A stretch of DNA of 64,000 nt from Acidobacteriota bacterium (GTDB lineage: Bacteria; Acidobacteriota; Terriglobia; Acidiferrales; UBA7541). Shown here one piece after another: positions 52,061 to 62,122 of the stretch. Made by a program: the position numbers and the translations under genes. Numbering within the stretch: the stretch's first letter is position 1; every line of letters starts with the position of its first letter. Below the pieces are notes generated by a model. It had not been told where the DNA came from, did not search any database, and worked only from the letters and a program-made list of their open reading frames with translations. Location: NCBI GenBank assembly GCA_013289855.1, contig JABCZD010000012.1, positions 62,001-126,000 of the forward strand, given 5' to 3'.

Positions 52061-54619
52061 TTACGGCAACTTCCCGTATTCTGCTTTGGCCTGCTTGAGG
52101 ATCGTAACCTCGGGATCGGCGTCTTTCCACAGGTGGAAAAAATCTTGGTATTGCGCACGCGCTTTCGCGTTGTCGCCAGAAAGCGCATCGGCGCGTGCTA
52201 ACTGCAAGCGCGCCAGCGCACCGATCGGCGCGTTCAGCACCGTCCCACGCTGCGCCAGAATTTTCTGAAACTCGCCGGCCGCAAGGGCTGCTTGCTGATT
52301 CTGCAAATAGGCCTGGCCGCGCACGTAGACCGAATACATATTTCCCAGCGGCGAAGAACTAATCGGAAAAGGGTTCGCCATGTCGTACGGAATCACCGGT
52401 TGCAGCAAGTTCACCGCCTTAGCCGCATCTCCGCGTTCCAGCGCGCTCGCTCCGCGTATCACCGGCAGCCAGTAACTTCGCAACAGCATGTCATTCGGAT
52501 AGTCCTGCTCCAGCTTTCGCGTCAGCGCTTCTGCACGCGCCCCGTCTCCCGCGCGCGCGAATGTTAGCGCTGCCAGAATCCATACTTGTTTTCCTGATGC
52601 GCGGTTCAGTGCGGCGTCAGCTTGTTTTCGCGCCAGGTCGCGATAGCCGAAATCGTTCTGCCGGAGCGCGTCGTTGAGCTGCCAGATCGCCGCCGCTTCC
52701 GGCATATCGCTGGCGGCGGAGGAGTCCACTGCGCGCTGTGAAGTTTCGCGCGCCGAGCGCAGTCGTCCGTAATACGCATTGGTGTCCGATAGCGTGGAAA
52801 GTAATACTCCCTCGCTGCCCGGCAAATGCGCCGCCCACGCCACATTCGCGGCCATTTCCGCTGCGTCGCCGCGAAGAAACGCCAGCTGGTACCGGCTGAC
52901 CCGCAATACCGTGCTGTCCACTTTCTGTTGCGCGGCCTGCGCCACAGTTTCCGTGGCCTGCTCGGTTTGCCCAAGCGCAAGATAAGCCGTCGCCAGATTG
53001 CTGTACACGTGCGCATTGTCCGGTTCCAGGCGCCGCGCCTCTTCAGTCGCCGCGATCGCTTTATCGTATTGCCCCAGCAAGATGTACAGATTCCCCATAT
53101 TTGCGTGCGGCAGATAATCACGTGGATAGTTTTGCGCCCACAGCTCGTATGCCTGAATGGCCTGCGGAACGTCTCCGGTAACGAACGAATAATAAAACGC
53201 CGCGATGCGCAACTTCTCCCGCTCCGTCACGTGCTCCCGCAGATCGAACGCCTTCTGCGCGTTTTCGCTGGCATTTTCTACTTGTCCAAGATTGTTGTAC
53301 GCGGTAGCCAAGCCGGCGTACGCCAGCGCAAACTTCGCATCCAGATCCAGGGCTCGCTTGAAAAAAGAAATCGACGCCGCGTCGCCCTTTTCGCGTTGCG
53401 TCTTCCTGGCGATCGTGTACGCGCTCAGCGCCTCCAGCGACGGCGTGCTGGCCTCCTCAAGCGGAATATCGTATTTGCGAATGGAGCTGAGCGACTCTCC
53501 CAGCTTGCTCCGCACCGTCTTCCCCACTTTGCCAACAACGTCCAGCACCGCGTCTTTACTCGCCGCCCGCGTCTGCTCGTTGGCCAAAGAATCTCCTGAG
53601 GCGCAATTAATCGCGTTGAGGCCAATCACGTATTGATTGCCCAAAGCGGAGATCGACCCTTTCAGCAGCGCCTTGCTCCCGGCGCGCACGCAAACTTGCC
53701 GTTCCATATCTGCGGTCAGATGGTCGCCTTCCGTTTCGCCCATCAGCTGCAAGGTGTCATGCACTTTCTGTTCGGAGAGTGTGTTCAAAAACGGCGACTG
53801 TTCAATCTCTACCGCCAGCGCTTGCCTCAGCGTGTCGTCGAACACGTGGTCGCCCGTTGAATTGTCAAAATCCGCGAGCACGATGGTGTCTTTCTCGCTA
53901 AGCGCGTGGGCACTGCGCGTGGCAAAGAAAAATCCGCCAACCAGCGCCGCAAGCACCACCAAAGCCGCAATCATACTCAGCGAACGCTTTTTCTTCGCTG
54001 CTCCGGACTTGGATTGCGCCGCCGCATTGCGCGCCGCACGCACTTTCCGCGGCATTTCCGGATTCCCAGCCTCTTCGGTGTGCAGGTTGAAGAGGTGCAC
54101 GCGCACGCCGTGCTTCACCTCCGCTTCGCCGAGGTCCTCCAAGCGCGAGTTCCACGAACTCAATTGCTGTAACACGTCCGCCACGACTTCAGACACCAAA
54201 ATGTGTCCCGAATCACCGCAGTCCATCACCCGCTGCGCGATATTGATCCCGCCGCCGGCCACGTTGCGATTCGCGTTGATGTCCGCGATGCGGTACACCG
54301 GGCCCGAGTGAATTCCCATGCGTAATTTAATTTCAGGATAGCTTCGAAGGATTTTTGTGACTTCCAACGCGCACCGTACCGGAGCTTCCGGATCGCGGAA
54401 AAACACCAGCGCCATGCCGTCGCCGGTCGGCAAGCGAATCAATTGGTCGTCGGCTTGCGCGCGCGTAAATTCCGCCGTCGCGCGCACCGCTTCCTGCAAT
54501 CCGTTGATGACCCTCTGCTGCTCATCCATGGGCAAGCGCGAGTACGCCACGATGTCCATGAACAGCACGTGCGCGATCTCTAGCGCGGGCGCCGATTTGC
54601 TCTCGTGAACCTCAATCAT
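52061..54619 (-). CDS. Class III cyclase-domain protein with TolB-like and TPR regions
   Basis: 852 residues. An N-terminal class III nucleotide cyclase homology domain (about 15-180) has metal-site Asp22 in VLFMDIVAYS and Asp67 in TGDGMALVF. A membrane helix follows (about 208-230). The next region (about 240-385: TIVLADFDNSTGDHVFDDTLRQALAVEIEQSPFLN) matches the TolB-like domain of adenylate-cyclase/CadC proteins. The rest, to the end, is a long array of TPR repeats (for example AIAATEEARRLEPDNAHVYSNLATAYLALGQ). Cyclase activity depends on substrate-binding residues I could not confirm. Confidence 0.88.
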   Translation of the reverse strand: MIEVHESKSAPALEIAHVLFMDIVAYSRLPMDEQQRVINGLQEAVRATAEFTRAQADDQLIRLPTGDGMALVFFRDPEAPVRCALEVTKILRSYPEIKLRMGIHSGPVYRIADINANRNVAGGGINIAQRVMDCGDSGHILVSEVVADVLQQLSSWNSRLEDLGEAEVKHGVRVHLFNLHTEEAGNPEMPRKVRAARNAAAQSKSGAAKKKRSLSMIAALVVLAALVGGFFFATRSAHALSEKDTIVLADFDNSTGDHVFDDTLRQALAVEIEQSPFLNTLSEQKVHDTLQLMGETEGDHLTADMERQVCVRAGSKALLKGSISALGNQYVIGLNAINCASGDSLANEQTRAASKDAVLDVVGKVGKTVRSKLGESLSSIRKYDIPLEEASTPSLEALSAYTIARKTQREKGDAASISFFKRALDLDAKFALAYAGLATAYNNLGQVENASENAQKAFDLREHVTEREKLRIAAFYYSFVTGDVPQAIQAYELWAQNYPRDYLPHANMGNLYILLGQYDKAIAATEEARRLEPDNAHVYSNLATAYLALGQTEQATETVAQAAQQKVDSTVLRVSRYQLAFLRGDAAEMAANVAWAAHLPGSEGVLLSTLSDTNAYYGRLRSARETSQRAVDSSAASDMPEAAAIWQLNDALRQNDFGYRDLARKQADAALNRASGKQVWILAALTFARAGDGARAEALTRKLEQDYPNDMLLRSYWLPVIRGASALERGDAAKAVNLLQPVIPYDMANPFPISSSPLGNMYSVYVRGQAYLQNQQAALAAGEFQKILAQRGTVLNAPIGALARLQLARADALSGDNAKARAQYQDFFHLWKDADPEVTILKQAKAEYGKLP

Positions 54620-54750
54620 CGGGATAGCAGCCTCAGACCTTGAGCCTAGGTGCCACCCGCGAACCCGTCAATGAAACCAAGGTAATTTTGTGTCACGCCC
54701 GCCAATACTGTTTTCGGGATGTCCTCGCCTGTCCTATCGGTCAGGTCCCG

Positions 54751-55131
54751 TCACTCTCCGTGCGGCACAAAAATTCCCGCCAAGTGCTGTTTGTTGCGCA
54801 CCGCAAGAATCGCCCACAGCACCGTCACCACCAATGCCAACGGCAGACCAGCCGGCGCCATCAGGATGTGGAACGTCAAGATGTTTACGATCACCGCCCC
54901 CAGCAGCACCAGCGCCAGTACCACGTAACGGCCCACCAAAAGAAGCACCCCACCGAGCAACTGCACTCCAAAAATCACCCACGTGTAGTGCGAGGCGAAC
55001 AGCACCGTCACGAATTGCCCCGCCAGTCCGGTCGGCATCGGTGCCAGAATAAAGTGCAAGAAACCGTTCAAGCCAAAAACCACAAAAACAATGCCCAGCA
55101 GAATCCGCGCGATCAACGCCGTAATTTTCAT
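54751..55131 (-). CDS. DoxX-like membrane protein
   Basis: 126 residues with four hydrophobic helices. LIARILLGIVFVVFGLNGFLHF at the start and VIFGVQLLGGVLLLVGRYVVLALVLLGAVIVNIL in the middle match DoxX/YphA-type small membrane proteins, whose function is poorly defined (some take part in thiol or sulfur oxidation complexes). GAGGAG lies 7 nt before ATG 55131. It is a single gene. Confidence 0.85.
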   Translation of the reverse strand: MKITALIARILLGIVFVVFGLNGFLHFILAPMPTGLAGQFVTVLFASHYTWVIFGVQLLGGVLLLVGRYVVLALVLLGAVIVNILTFHILMAPAGLPLALVVTVLWAILAVRNKQHLAGIFVPHGE

Positions 55132-55245
55132 ATCGCTCCTCTAGTTTCCGTCGTCGTTAACTCCCGATCGTTAATTCGGATGTACCTGCTCTCGACGACG
55201 TTATACGTTATTCGCCGAATCCTTGCCATCCCGCGTTCACCCCCA

Positions 55246-56907
55246 CTACCACGCGCCCTCTTTGCGTCCCCACCACCAAACCAATCCCACCGTCGCCGTG
55301 GTCTGGTGTTTGCTGAGCACTCCGTACGTATCCGTCAAGAACGACGGCTGGTTCGAGAAATCGCGCCGCCATTCATAACGCATCAGAAACCCATCGCCCA
55401 GCTTGTAGTCAAACGTTCCCGTCGTTTCCTTCAGCGCCTGATTCAATCCGCTGAACATTCCGCCGCGGTCCGAGAGATATTCCGCGCGCGCCGCCACGGC
55501 GAATCGCGAGGAAAGTTGATACTGCACATATCCCGCGCCGCCATCCGCATGCGCAGGCGAGTCAGACTCTCCCGGCGACTGGAACCGCCATTCCCGCTGA
55601 ATCACGTAGTCGCCTTCCAGTGCGATGGTCAGCTTCGGCGTTGCCAGCCAGGTAACGTAGGCGTCGAAAATATGCAACCGCCCGTTCGGCGCCGGCACTA
55701 TCGGCTCAAAACTCAATCCCGGCTGCACCGGAATCGGGCTCGTCGGATTCACCTCCACGCGATCCGGATGCTCCTGCCCAAGGTAATAATTCACCACCAC
55801 CGTTACCGACTTCGTGGGTTTCGCCGTGAATCCGAACAATTCATCTTTGAAACCATTGGTCGCCTCCGCTTGATTCGTCCCATTCACCACCCAGTACGTC
55901 AGCGTAAAGCGATCGTTAACCGGATAATTCGCCCGCACGCCCATGTGATAAAACGGCAAAAAATCAAAATAGTACGACCGCGAATAGTTCATCTGATCCT
56001 TCGTATAATTTCCTTCAATCCCGATCGAGCTGCTCCATTTCCCAAAGTCCACCGTCAAACCGTTGCCCACCGGCGCGATATACGTCCCGTAAGCCTGGAA
56101 AATATTGCGATAAATTTCCGGCCGCGGCTCGTTGTTCGGATTCCCTTGCAACGTCTCTGTCGCTTGCCCGAACTGCAAATCCACGCGCCCGCCCCAGCGC
56201 CGGTCCTCCTCCAGATTCGGAGCATGTTCAAAAATAACGCTCGCCTGATTCAAGCTGAAGTTGTTGCTCAAGACGTCGTACGCTCGCAGCAAATTGACGC
56301 GCCCCACCGGAGCATTGAAGTTGTACGCATAGTAGCCATCGATGCCGACATTAATCGTCGTGTCGTGCAGAAAATTCAGCTCCGCGCGGTCCGCCGGACT
56401 AACCTCCGTCGGGTTAACCACCTCCGCGGCATTGCTGGACGATGACGATACATTGCTCGACATCGGCGAAACATTGCTCGCCGCCGTCACACTGCTTCCT
56501 GAAGCCACCGGGCCTACATCACTCGGTACGGCCTCGGAATTTACAAACGCAACTTCCCGCAGCGTCGCGCCATTGCCCCCGTTTTTCCCAGGCGAAATCG
56601 AAACGTTCGCAAGCAGCAATTTCTTCAACTCTGCCACTTCCGCCTCGAGCTTCTCCACACGCGCTTGCAAATCGGGGGCTCCGGGCGCAGCTGCCGGTGC
56701 CACGCCCTTCGCCGCCGCGGAACTCGGCCCGGCTATCGCCGCAGCAGTCGTGACGTTCCCGGTGCCCGCGCCAGATGCGCCAGCCGCCGCGCCATCGTCT
56801 TCAGCCGCTCCATGCTCCTGGCCACGCAACAAACTCGCTCGCCCCAAAAGCAGCGCCGCAATGCACACCCACATCACGCCCCGGCCAATTCCTGTAACTC
56901 TTCGCAT
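55246..56907 (-). CDS. OmpL-like beta-barrel outer-membrane porin
   Basis: 553 residues from ATG 56907, with GGAGGG 9 nt upstream. A signal peptide (about 10-28) precedes an Ala/Gly-rich linker and a short coiled coil (LQARVEKLEAEVAELKKLLLANV). From about residue 180 to the end alternating strands with aromatic girdles (GIDGYYAYNFNAPVGRVNLLR, GGRVDLQFGQATETLQ, SRSYYFDFLPFYHMGVRANYPV, KTVNYYLGQE-like repeats) indicate a beta-barrel of the BBP2 type. The C-terminal strand ends GLVWWWGRKEGAW. The solute is unknown. Confidence 0.85.
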   Translation of the reverse strand: MRRVTGIGRGVMWVCIAALLLGRASLLRGQEHGAAEDDGAAAGASGAGTGNVTTAAAIAGPSSAAAKGVAPAAAPGAPDLQARVEKLEAEVAELKKLLLANVSISPGKNGGNGATLREVAFVNSEAVPSDVGPVASGSSVTAASNVSPMSSNVSSSSSNAAEVVNPTEVSPADRAELNFLHDTTINVGIDGYYAYNFNAPVGRVNLLRAYDVLSNNFSLNQASVIFEHAPNLEEDRRWGGRVDLQFGQATETLQGNPNNEPRPEIYRNIFQAYGTYIAPVGNGLTVDFGKWSSSIGIEGNYTKDQMNYSRSYYFDFLPFYHMGVRANYPVNDRFTLTYWVVNGTNQAEATNGFKDELFGFTAKPTKSVTVVVNYYLGQEHPDRVEVNPTSPIPVQPGLSFEPIVPAPNGRLHIFDAYVTWLATPKLTIALEGDYVIQREWRFQSPGESDSPAHADGGAGYVQYQLSSRFAVAARAEYLSDRGGMFSGLNQALKETTGTFDYKLGDGFLMRYEWRRDFSNQPSFLTDTYGVLSKHQTTATVGLVWWWGRKEGAW

Positions 56908-57113
56908 GGCTGTATGCCCTCCGAACAAGCGTCGTCGCAGCCATGAGTCTAGTATTTTCCCGCCACTCTGCGCACGCAAAGTGCGGTAATCGCCATGCAG
57001 CTTTTTAATCTCGTTCTGGGTAGGTGGTCCGGCGGGGTGAGACAGAAAACGCAGTAATGGCCTTCAACTTCTTTTCAAGACAATAAAATTATCTGCAGAG
57101 ATTATTGCGGAGT

Positions 57114-57374
57114 TCAAATCTTATCGCGCGACCTATTTTGCGCCACGCATCCCATCGCTCCCACCGTTCCAAAAATCATCGCGAACGGTATGGCGGCATT
57201 CGGAACCGATCCCATATTTTTGCTGCCCAAGCCGGCCGCATAGCCAATGCCGAGACCCAATCCCATGCAACCCGCAATGATGACCAAGTTGAGTAATTTC
57301 CACGTCGCACCCTGGGCGCTCACTATCGCGAACGCCGAGCCTAACAACAACGGCGTTAACCAGAGTATGACCAT
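57114..57374 (-). CDS. Small membrane protein of unknown function
   Basis: 86 residues from ATG 57374, preceded by GGAGGA 6 nt upstream. Three hydrophobic segments (VILWLTPLLLGSAFAIV, LNLVIIAGCMGLGLGIGYAAG, AAIPFAMIFGTVGAMGCV) with short loops suggest a polytopic inner-membrane protein. I do not recognise a family. It is isolated between the porin and the large permease genes. Confidence 0.7.
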   Translation of the reverse strand: MVILWLTPLLLGSAFAIVSAQGATWKLLNLVIIAGCMGLGLGIGYAAGLGSKNMGSVPNAAIPFAMIFGTVGAMGCVAQNRSRDKI

Positions 57375-57465
57375 GAGCTCCTCCCGAAGAAAGAACATGA
57401 GGCAAAACGAGCGTTTATACAACTCGCAAGTTCACCTCAGGAGGATTTTTCTGAACAGCGCCGCA

Positions 57466-60024
57466 CTATTCAATCCGCAGCGCGGTCATCGGCGAAATGG
57501 ACGCCGCGCGGTTCGCGGGAATCAGCGCGGCAAAAAACGAACAAATCGCCAGCGCGCCAGCGGCCACACCAAGCGCCAGCGGATCCCATGACGAAACACC
57601 GTAAAGTTGCGCGGAGATCAACCGCCCGGCGCCCACCGCCAGCGGCAGTCCCAGCAGCAGCCCAATCAGCACGCGCTTGAACGCCCCGCGCAGGACCAAC
57701 TGAATCACTTTCGGCCGGTCCGCTCCCAGCGCCATGCGAATGCCGATTTCGTTGGTTCGTTGCGCGACGGAATACGCCGTCACCGCATACAGCCCGATGG
57801 CCGCAAGCAATAGCGCTACGGATCCAAACAGGCCCGCAAGGCTGGCTACCGCGCGCTCCTGATCGAACGAAAGGTCCACTTGCTGCTGCATGGTCCGGAT
57901 GCTGTTGATGGTCAGGTTGGGATCGAGGTCCGCCAACGTCCTGGTAAGCAGCGGCTCCAGCGCGCCGGGAGACAAGTTGGTTACCAGCATGATTCCCCCG
58001 ATAAAGTGCGAGCGCAGCTCCAGTCGCTTCATCAGCGCATCGGGATACTCCACGTTTTGCGTCAGTGGCACATAAAACATTGGACGCGCCGGCTGGTTCA
58101 ATCCCCAGCCCGCAAACTTGGCGTCGCGAACCACGCCGACGATGCGGAACGTGCCGGCATTTTCCGGCATGTCCAGGCCGAAATGCTGCTCGATTGGATC
58201 TTCGTCGCTCTTGAAAAAGCGCTTCACGAACGCTTCGTTGACCAAGGCGACCGGCGCGGTGGTTTCATTGTCGGCAGCTGTAAAATTCCGCCCGCGCAAA
58301 ATAGCCACGCCAAAATTCTGCAGATAGTTGGCGCTGACGCGGTCCCACGACGCGCCTGACTCCTCGCTCAATTTGCCGGGAGGATGCCCAGCTACCATGA
58401 TCAATTCGCCCCAATTGTCGGTGAGCGGGTTATACATTGCCAGCCCAGAACCCTGCACGCCGGGCAGCGCATTGAGCTGCTCCTCCATCTGACGGTACAG
58501 CGCCTCTAACCTGGGCAGCGTATAAGTCGCCGGCGGATTGTTCAAATCCACTTCCACGCGGCCAGCCACTAGATATCCGAAATTTTGATGCTCCAGCTTG
58601 TTCAGGCTGCGCGCCAGCATTGTGGAACCCGCCACCAGCACCACCGATAACGCAGCTTGCACCACCAGGAGCGCTTTGCGCGCGAACGAAGACCGATCGT
58701 TCGTGGCGCGCCCCGCCCCGCGCAGCGCGTCCGCCGGATTCGTGCGCGTGGCAAACCACGCCGGAGCGGCCCCGAAGATAATTCCCGTCAGCAATGACAA
58801 ACCGAAGGCGAACGCCAATACCATGAACGATGGCGCGGTGCTGATGGGAAGAAAATGCGAGCTGTGAAAAGCCAGCGCCAGCAGCAGCCGCGCGGCCGCG
58901 AACGCCACCAACAGTCCCGCGATGCCGCCGCCAATCGCCAAAAGAATGCTTTCTGTCAGCGCTTCGCTAACGATCTGCCGCGGAGACGCACCCAGTGCCA
59001 GTCGCACGGCAGTTTGTCCACGCCGCGCCACCGCCCGCGCCAGCAACAGGTTCGCCACATTTGCGCAGGCGATCAGCAGAACCAAGCCGCACACCGCAAG
59101 CAAGATTTGCAGGCTACGCGCGTAGTCCTCTTTCATCACCGCTACGCCCGCACCGGCAGGCACCACGCTGACCACCTGTTTGGGCAGCAGCCGGATCACG
59201 TCCGGCATCCATTGCGCGGGGTATCCGGAATCGTTCTGCAGCCATTGCCGCAACACTCCCGTCAGGCGTGGCGCCATACCGTCGATGGAAGCTCCCGGCC
59301 GCAAACGCCCAATGATGCGCAGCCATGCAGAGATCGACTGATGCACCAGCCCACCCTGACCTTCCATCATCGGTTCCTGTTGTACCGGAAGCCAGATATC
59401 AGGCGGGTCGCTTTCCAGTGTTTCGCCAAAAAATCCCGGTGGCGCAACTCCAATCACGGTAAACGGATGGCCCTCCAGCACAAAAGTTGCGCCCACCACC
59501 GATGGATCGCTGGCGTAAGTGGTCTGCCAAACGCGGTGGCTAAGCACCGCCACGGGCGCGGAAGCAGGTTTGTCGTCCTCCGGCGTAAATACCCGCCCGC
59601 CAAATGCTCGCACGCCCAGCGTCGAGAAATAGTTGCCGGTCACATACTCCGAGCGCAACGGCCTGGCCGCCGTTTCGACGCCCTCGCGCCGTACTCCCAA
59701 CATCCCGCGCCCGGCCTGGAACGCCGCCACCTCTTCAAATTCCGGCGTCTCCGTCTTAATCCGCTCATACAAATTGAACGAAAACATTCCCCAGTTATCC
59801 TGCGGCCCACCTTCCACGCAGCAATCCCGGCCCTCACCCACGCGATACAGTCTGCCTGGATCGGAAACCGGCAAAGAACGCAGCATCACCGCGTGAATCA
59901 ACGTAAATATCGCCGTGGTCCCGCCGATCCCCAACGCCAGCGTCAGCACCGCCGCCGCGGCAAAAATGGGCGACATCCGGAACTGGCGCAGCGCGTACCG
60001 AACATTCCCCAGCAAAATTTGCAT
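57466..60024 (-). CDS. FtsX/MacB-type permease, acidobacterial duplicated orphan permease family
   Basis: 852 residues from ATG 60024 (GAGGGG upstream); the upstream frame extension is not conserved. The N-terminus (MQILLGNVRYALRQFRMSP, FAAAAVLTLALGIGGTTAIFTLIHAVMLRSLP) and a MacB periplasmic domain lead to the first FtsX unit (GQTAVRLALGASPRQIVSEALTES); a second periplasmic domain and second FtsX unit (TNEIGIRMALGADRPKVIQLVLRGA) follow. Two FtsX units in one chain, without an adjacent ATPase, is the layout of ADOP proteins, which are numerous in Acidobacteriota. The transported substrate is unknown. Confidence 0.92.
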   Translation of the reverse strand: MQILLGNVRYALRQFRMSPIFAAAAVLTLALGIGGTTAIFTLIHAVMLRSLPVSDPGRLYRVGEGRDCCVEGGPQDNWGMFSFNLYERIKTETPEFEEVAAFQAGRGMLGVRREGVETAARPLRSEYVTGNYFSTLGVRAFGGRVFTPEDDKPASAPVAVLSHRVWQTTYASDPSVVGATFVLEGHPFTVIGVAPPGFFGETLESDPPDIWLPVQQEPMMEGQGGLVHQSISAWLRIIGRLRPGASIDGMAPRLTGVLRQWLQNDSGYPAQWMPDVIRLLPKQVVSVVPAGAGVAVMKEDYARSLQILLAVCGLVLLIACANVANLLLARAVARRGQTAVRLALGASPRQIVSEALTESILLAIGGGIAGLLVAFAAARLLLALAFHSSHFLPISTAPSFMVLAFAFGLSLLTGIIFGAAPAWFATRTNPADALRGAGRATNDRSSFARKALLVVQAALSVVLVAGSTMLARSLNKLEHQNFGYLVAGRVEVDLNNPPATYTLPRLEALYRQMEEQLNALPGVQGSGLAMYNPLTDNWGELIMVAGHPPGKLSEESGASWDRVSANYLQNFGVAILRGRNFTAADNETTAPVALVNEAFVKRFFKSDEDPIEQHFGLDMPENAGTFRIVGVVRDAKFAGWGLNQPARPMFYVPLTQNVEYPDALMKRLELRSHFIGGIMLVTNLSPGALEPLLTRTLADLDPNLTINSIRTMQQQVDLSFDQERAVASLAGLFGSVALLLAAIGLYAVTAYSVAQRTNEIGIRMALGADRPKVIQLVLRGAFKRVLIGLLLGLPLAVGAGRLISAQLYGVSSWDPLALGVAAGALAICSFFAALIPANRAASISPMTALRIE

Positions 60025-60268
60025 AACAAGGCCCCTCAGTACTGTACGCACCGCCCCCGCCGCAGGTTCCCGAATTCCGCAGCCCTGCGAACGCCGCAAC
60101 CCACAGCCCAGCGCGATTCGGCCTCGGCCTGCTCTATAGACGATTCAGAGAGTGATTCGTCACGAGACCGGAGTGTCCGCAGCTCTGAATCTTGCGATTT
60201 TGCAGACGCGTACTCTTGTTTTCCGCTTCTCGCTGCTGTTTAATGGAGAAGCACTGAGAGGGGTTTTT

Positions 60269-60487
60269 GTGCCAATAACGTCAAACAAGGCTAAGGCTGT
60301 GCGGCGTGCCGCCGCCATTCTGGAAGAGCATTTCAAAACCCTTCCGAAAGACGAAGAAACCAAGGCCCGGAAGGAACTCGATAAACTCGCTACGACCGTT
60401 TCCCGCCGTGGTCGCGGAAAAGCTTCACGATCTGCGCGAAACGCGGCGAATCGTCCGGCAATCCGTTCTCGCGCAAGAATCGCGTGA
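60269..60487 (+). CDS. Small basic protein of unknown function
   Basis: 72 residues. GTG 60269 is preceded by GAGAGGGG at a good distance, which decides the start over the in-frame ATG at 60152. The sequence is helical and basic: KAKAVRRAAAILEEHFKTLPKDEETKARKELDKLATTV followed by an Arg/Ala-rich tail (SRRGRGKASRSARNAANR). It could bind nucleic acid. Its last 98 nt overlap the convergent gene 60390-60629 on the other strand. Confidence 0.55.
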   Translation: MPITSNKAKAVRRAAAILEEHFKTLPKDEETKARKELDKLATTVSRRGRGKASRSARNAANRPAIRSRARIA

Positions 60488-60629
60488 GCTCCCTCTCGGT
60501 TCCGTTCTCAAATAGCTGCGCAATAGCTATTTCCGTCCGCTTATTCCTGCGCAGCGGTTTGTACTTTCCCGTTTTTTCGGACCGCTTCTCTCCCTGCACC
60601 ACTTCCCGGATCTCTTTCTCATCGGACAT
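60390..60629 (-). CDS. Small charged protein of unknown function
   Basis: 79 residues, ATG 60629. Polar N-terminus (MSDEKEIREVVQGEKRSEKTG), then a helical part (EIAIAQLFENGTERELTRFLRENGLPDDSPRFAQIVKLFRDHG). The ribosome site is weak. It lies tail to tail with the plus-strand gene and they share 98 nt. At least one is likely real; the amino-acid pattern looks protein-like in both. Confidence 0.5.
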   Translation of the reverse strand: MSDEKEIREVVQGEKRSEKTGKYKPLRRNKRTEIAIAQLFENGTERELTRFLRENGLPDDSPRFAQIVKLFRDHGGKRS

Positions 60630-60835
60630 GCTTTTTCGTGCCTTGCTGCAGCAGCGTCAGAGTTCATAGCGATAAAAGCGCTGCGCCTGCCACTTTTTTC
60701 TCAATCATGAGAACCGCGCAATATCGCCGGCCACTATTGGCAATGTTTATAAAGGCGAGACGTAGCGTGCAGCTAGTGAGGAAGCAAACTCAAGTGAAGT
60801 GATCGGGACTCCAAAATGGCTGTGAAAATAAGCCT

Positions 60836-62122
60836 CTACCGCAAGTAACCCCAATTGTGCAGCTTGTCCGAATCTTCACCCCAGCGATCTCCAATATCCG
60901 TGCGGTAATACATGTTCGGAATCATGATGTTTTTGATGCGCGAATAAACCTGCGCTTGCGCCTGCTTCATGGTCTGCCCCAGCCCAATCACAATCAGCAC
61001 CACGCCGGACGTCCCGGCAATCAGCCATTGCCCATTCAACTGCTTTACGTCTTCAATGTGTACGCCGTCTGTGTTTGGTTTCTTGAAAACGATCGCGCCG
61101 TTTTTGGAAAAGGATTCAAACGTAGCCTCATCGTCAAACGGAAACGGCGGCACCACGATGCGCACACCAATCTGAAACCCACTCCGCGTGCGCCACTTCG
61201 GCTCCAGCCCGTTCGCCAGCTCCCAGAAAAAGTCGCTGATCGGCGTCAGCATCGCTTCGTGCTGAATGCTGATCGTCGGATATCCAAACCGCGACGTAAA
61301 TTCCAGAGGATAAATTCCGTTGTTGTTGACGATGCAATTCAAATCGATGTAGCCCACATAGTTCTCCGCCGCCAACATCGATTCCATTTTCACCAGCGTC
61401 TGGTTGAACAGGCGGTTCGGCTCGCTCCAGAACATCGCCGTGCCCATCTCCCCGGTTGGAGGACCAACCTCACCGGGAAAAAGTTTCTTGTGTTCAAAAT
61501 TGATGTTTACTGGCGTGATGAACTTCTTGCCGTTAAAAAATGCTCCGACCGCCACTTCCACGCCGTTGATACGCCGTTGCAGCTGAAAAACTTTTATCTC
61601 GTCCGCAAACGCTTTCTTGTAAGCCTCCAGCATGCGAATCACGTCTTCGCCGTCTTCTTCTTCGCCCACAAAAAGTCGCCGCTTCACGTTTTGCGCTTCC
61701 CCGCTGGGCTTAATGACATAGCGGTCCGGATTTTTTTTCACAAATTCAATCGCCGGATCGAACGAATCAAAATCCTCGTATGGAATAATATTTACGCCAG
61801 CCTTCTTCAACTCTTCCTGGCCAAACGAACGGTCATCTTCGAGTTTGTCGGTGTATTCGCTGCCGCCGATTACCGGCTTCCCTTTTGAGCGCAACGCCTG
61901 CGCCTTAGCTCCCTGCCCCAGCGTGTCATCGAAAACAATGATGTCGGCCCACTCTGCGTCCTTCTCCCAATCCTTGCTCTTCGGCACAAAGCCATCCGCG
62001 ATGTCTCGTTCCTTTAGCGCTTCAATGTAATAGCGAACGTCGTGACCTTCTTTAAGAACTTGCCAGGCGATGTCTCCAATTAGTCCGGAGATCGAAACGA
62101 AGAGAAACTTACGTTTATCCAT
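60836..62122 (-). CDS. PurD-like ATP-grasp protein
   Basis: 428 residues. The N-terminal Rossmann-like domain (FLFVSISGLIGDIAWQVLKEGHDVRYYIE), RYVIKPSGEAQNVKRRLFVGEEEDG and a metal-site region (YVGYIDLNCIVNNNGIYPLEFTSRFGYPT) match ATP-grasp enzymes related to phosphoribosylamine-glycine ligase (PurD). The usual PurD DGLAAGKGV loop is replaced, and the protein ends in HNWGYL, so a different carboxylate-amine ligase substrate is likely. It stands alone on the minus strand. Confidence 0.7.
   Translation of the reverse strand: MDKRKFLFVSISGLIGDIAWQVLKEGHDVRYYIEALKERDIADGFVPKSKDWEKDAEWADIIVFDDTLGQGAKAQALRSKGKPVIGGSEYTDKLEDDRSFGQEELKKAGVNIIPYEDFDSFDPAIEFVKKNPDRYVIKPSGEAQNVKRRLFVGEEEDGEDVIRMLEAYKKAFADEIKVFQLQRRINGVEVAVGAFFNGKKFITPVNINFEHKKLFPGEVGPPTGEMGTAMFWSEPNRLFNQTLVKMESMLAAENYVGYIDLNCIVNNNGIYPLEFTSRFGYPTISIQHEAMLTPISDFFWELANGLEPKWRTRSGFQIGVRIVVPPFPFDDEATFESFSKNGAIVFKKPNTDGVHIEDVKQLNGQWLIAGTSGVVLIVIGLGQTMKQAQAQVYSRIKNIMIPNMYYRTDIGDRWGEDSDKLHNWGYLR

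Noticed and set aside
54640-56445. 601-codon plus-strand frame
   Set aside because: Antisense to the porin and DoxX genes, rich in Arg, His and Pro, with no domain; a GC-driven shadow.
58855-60243. 462-codon plus-strand frame
   Set aside because: Antisense to the FtsX-type permease; low-complexity His/Arg/Gln composition.
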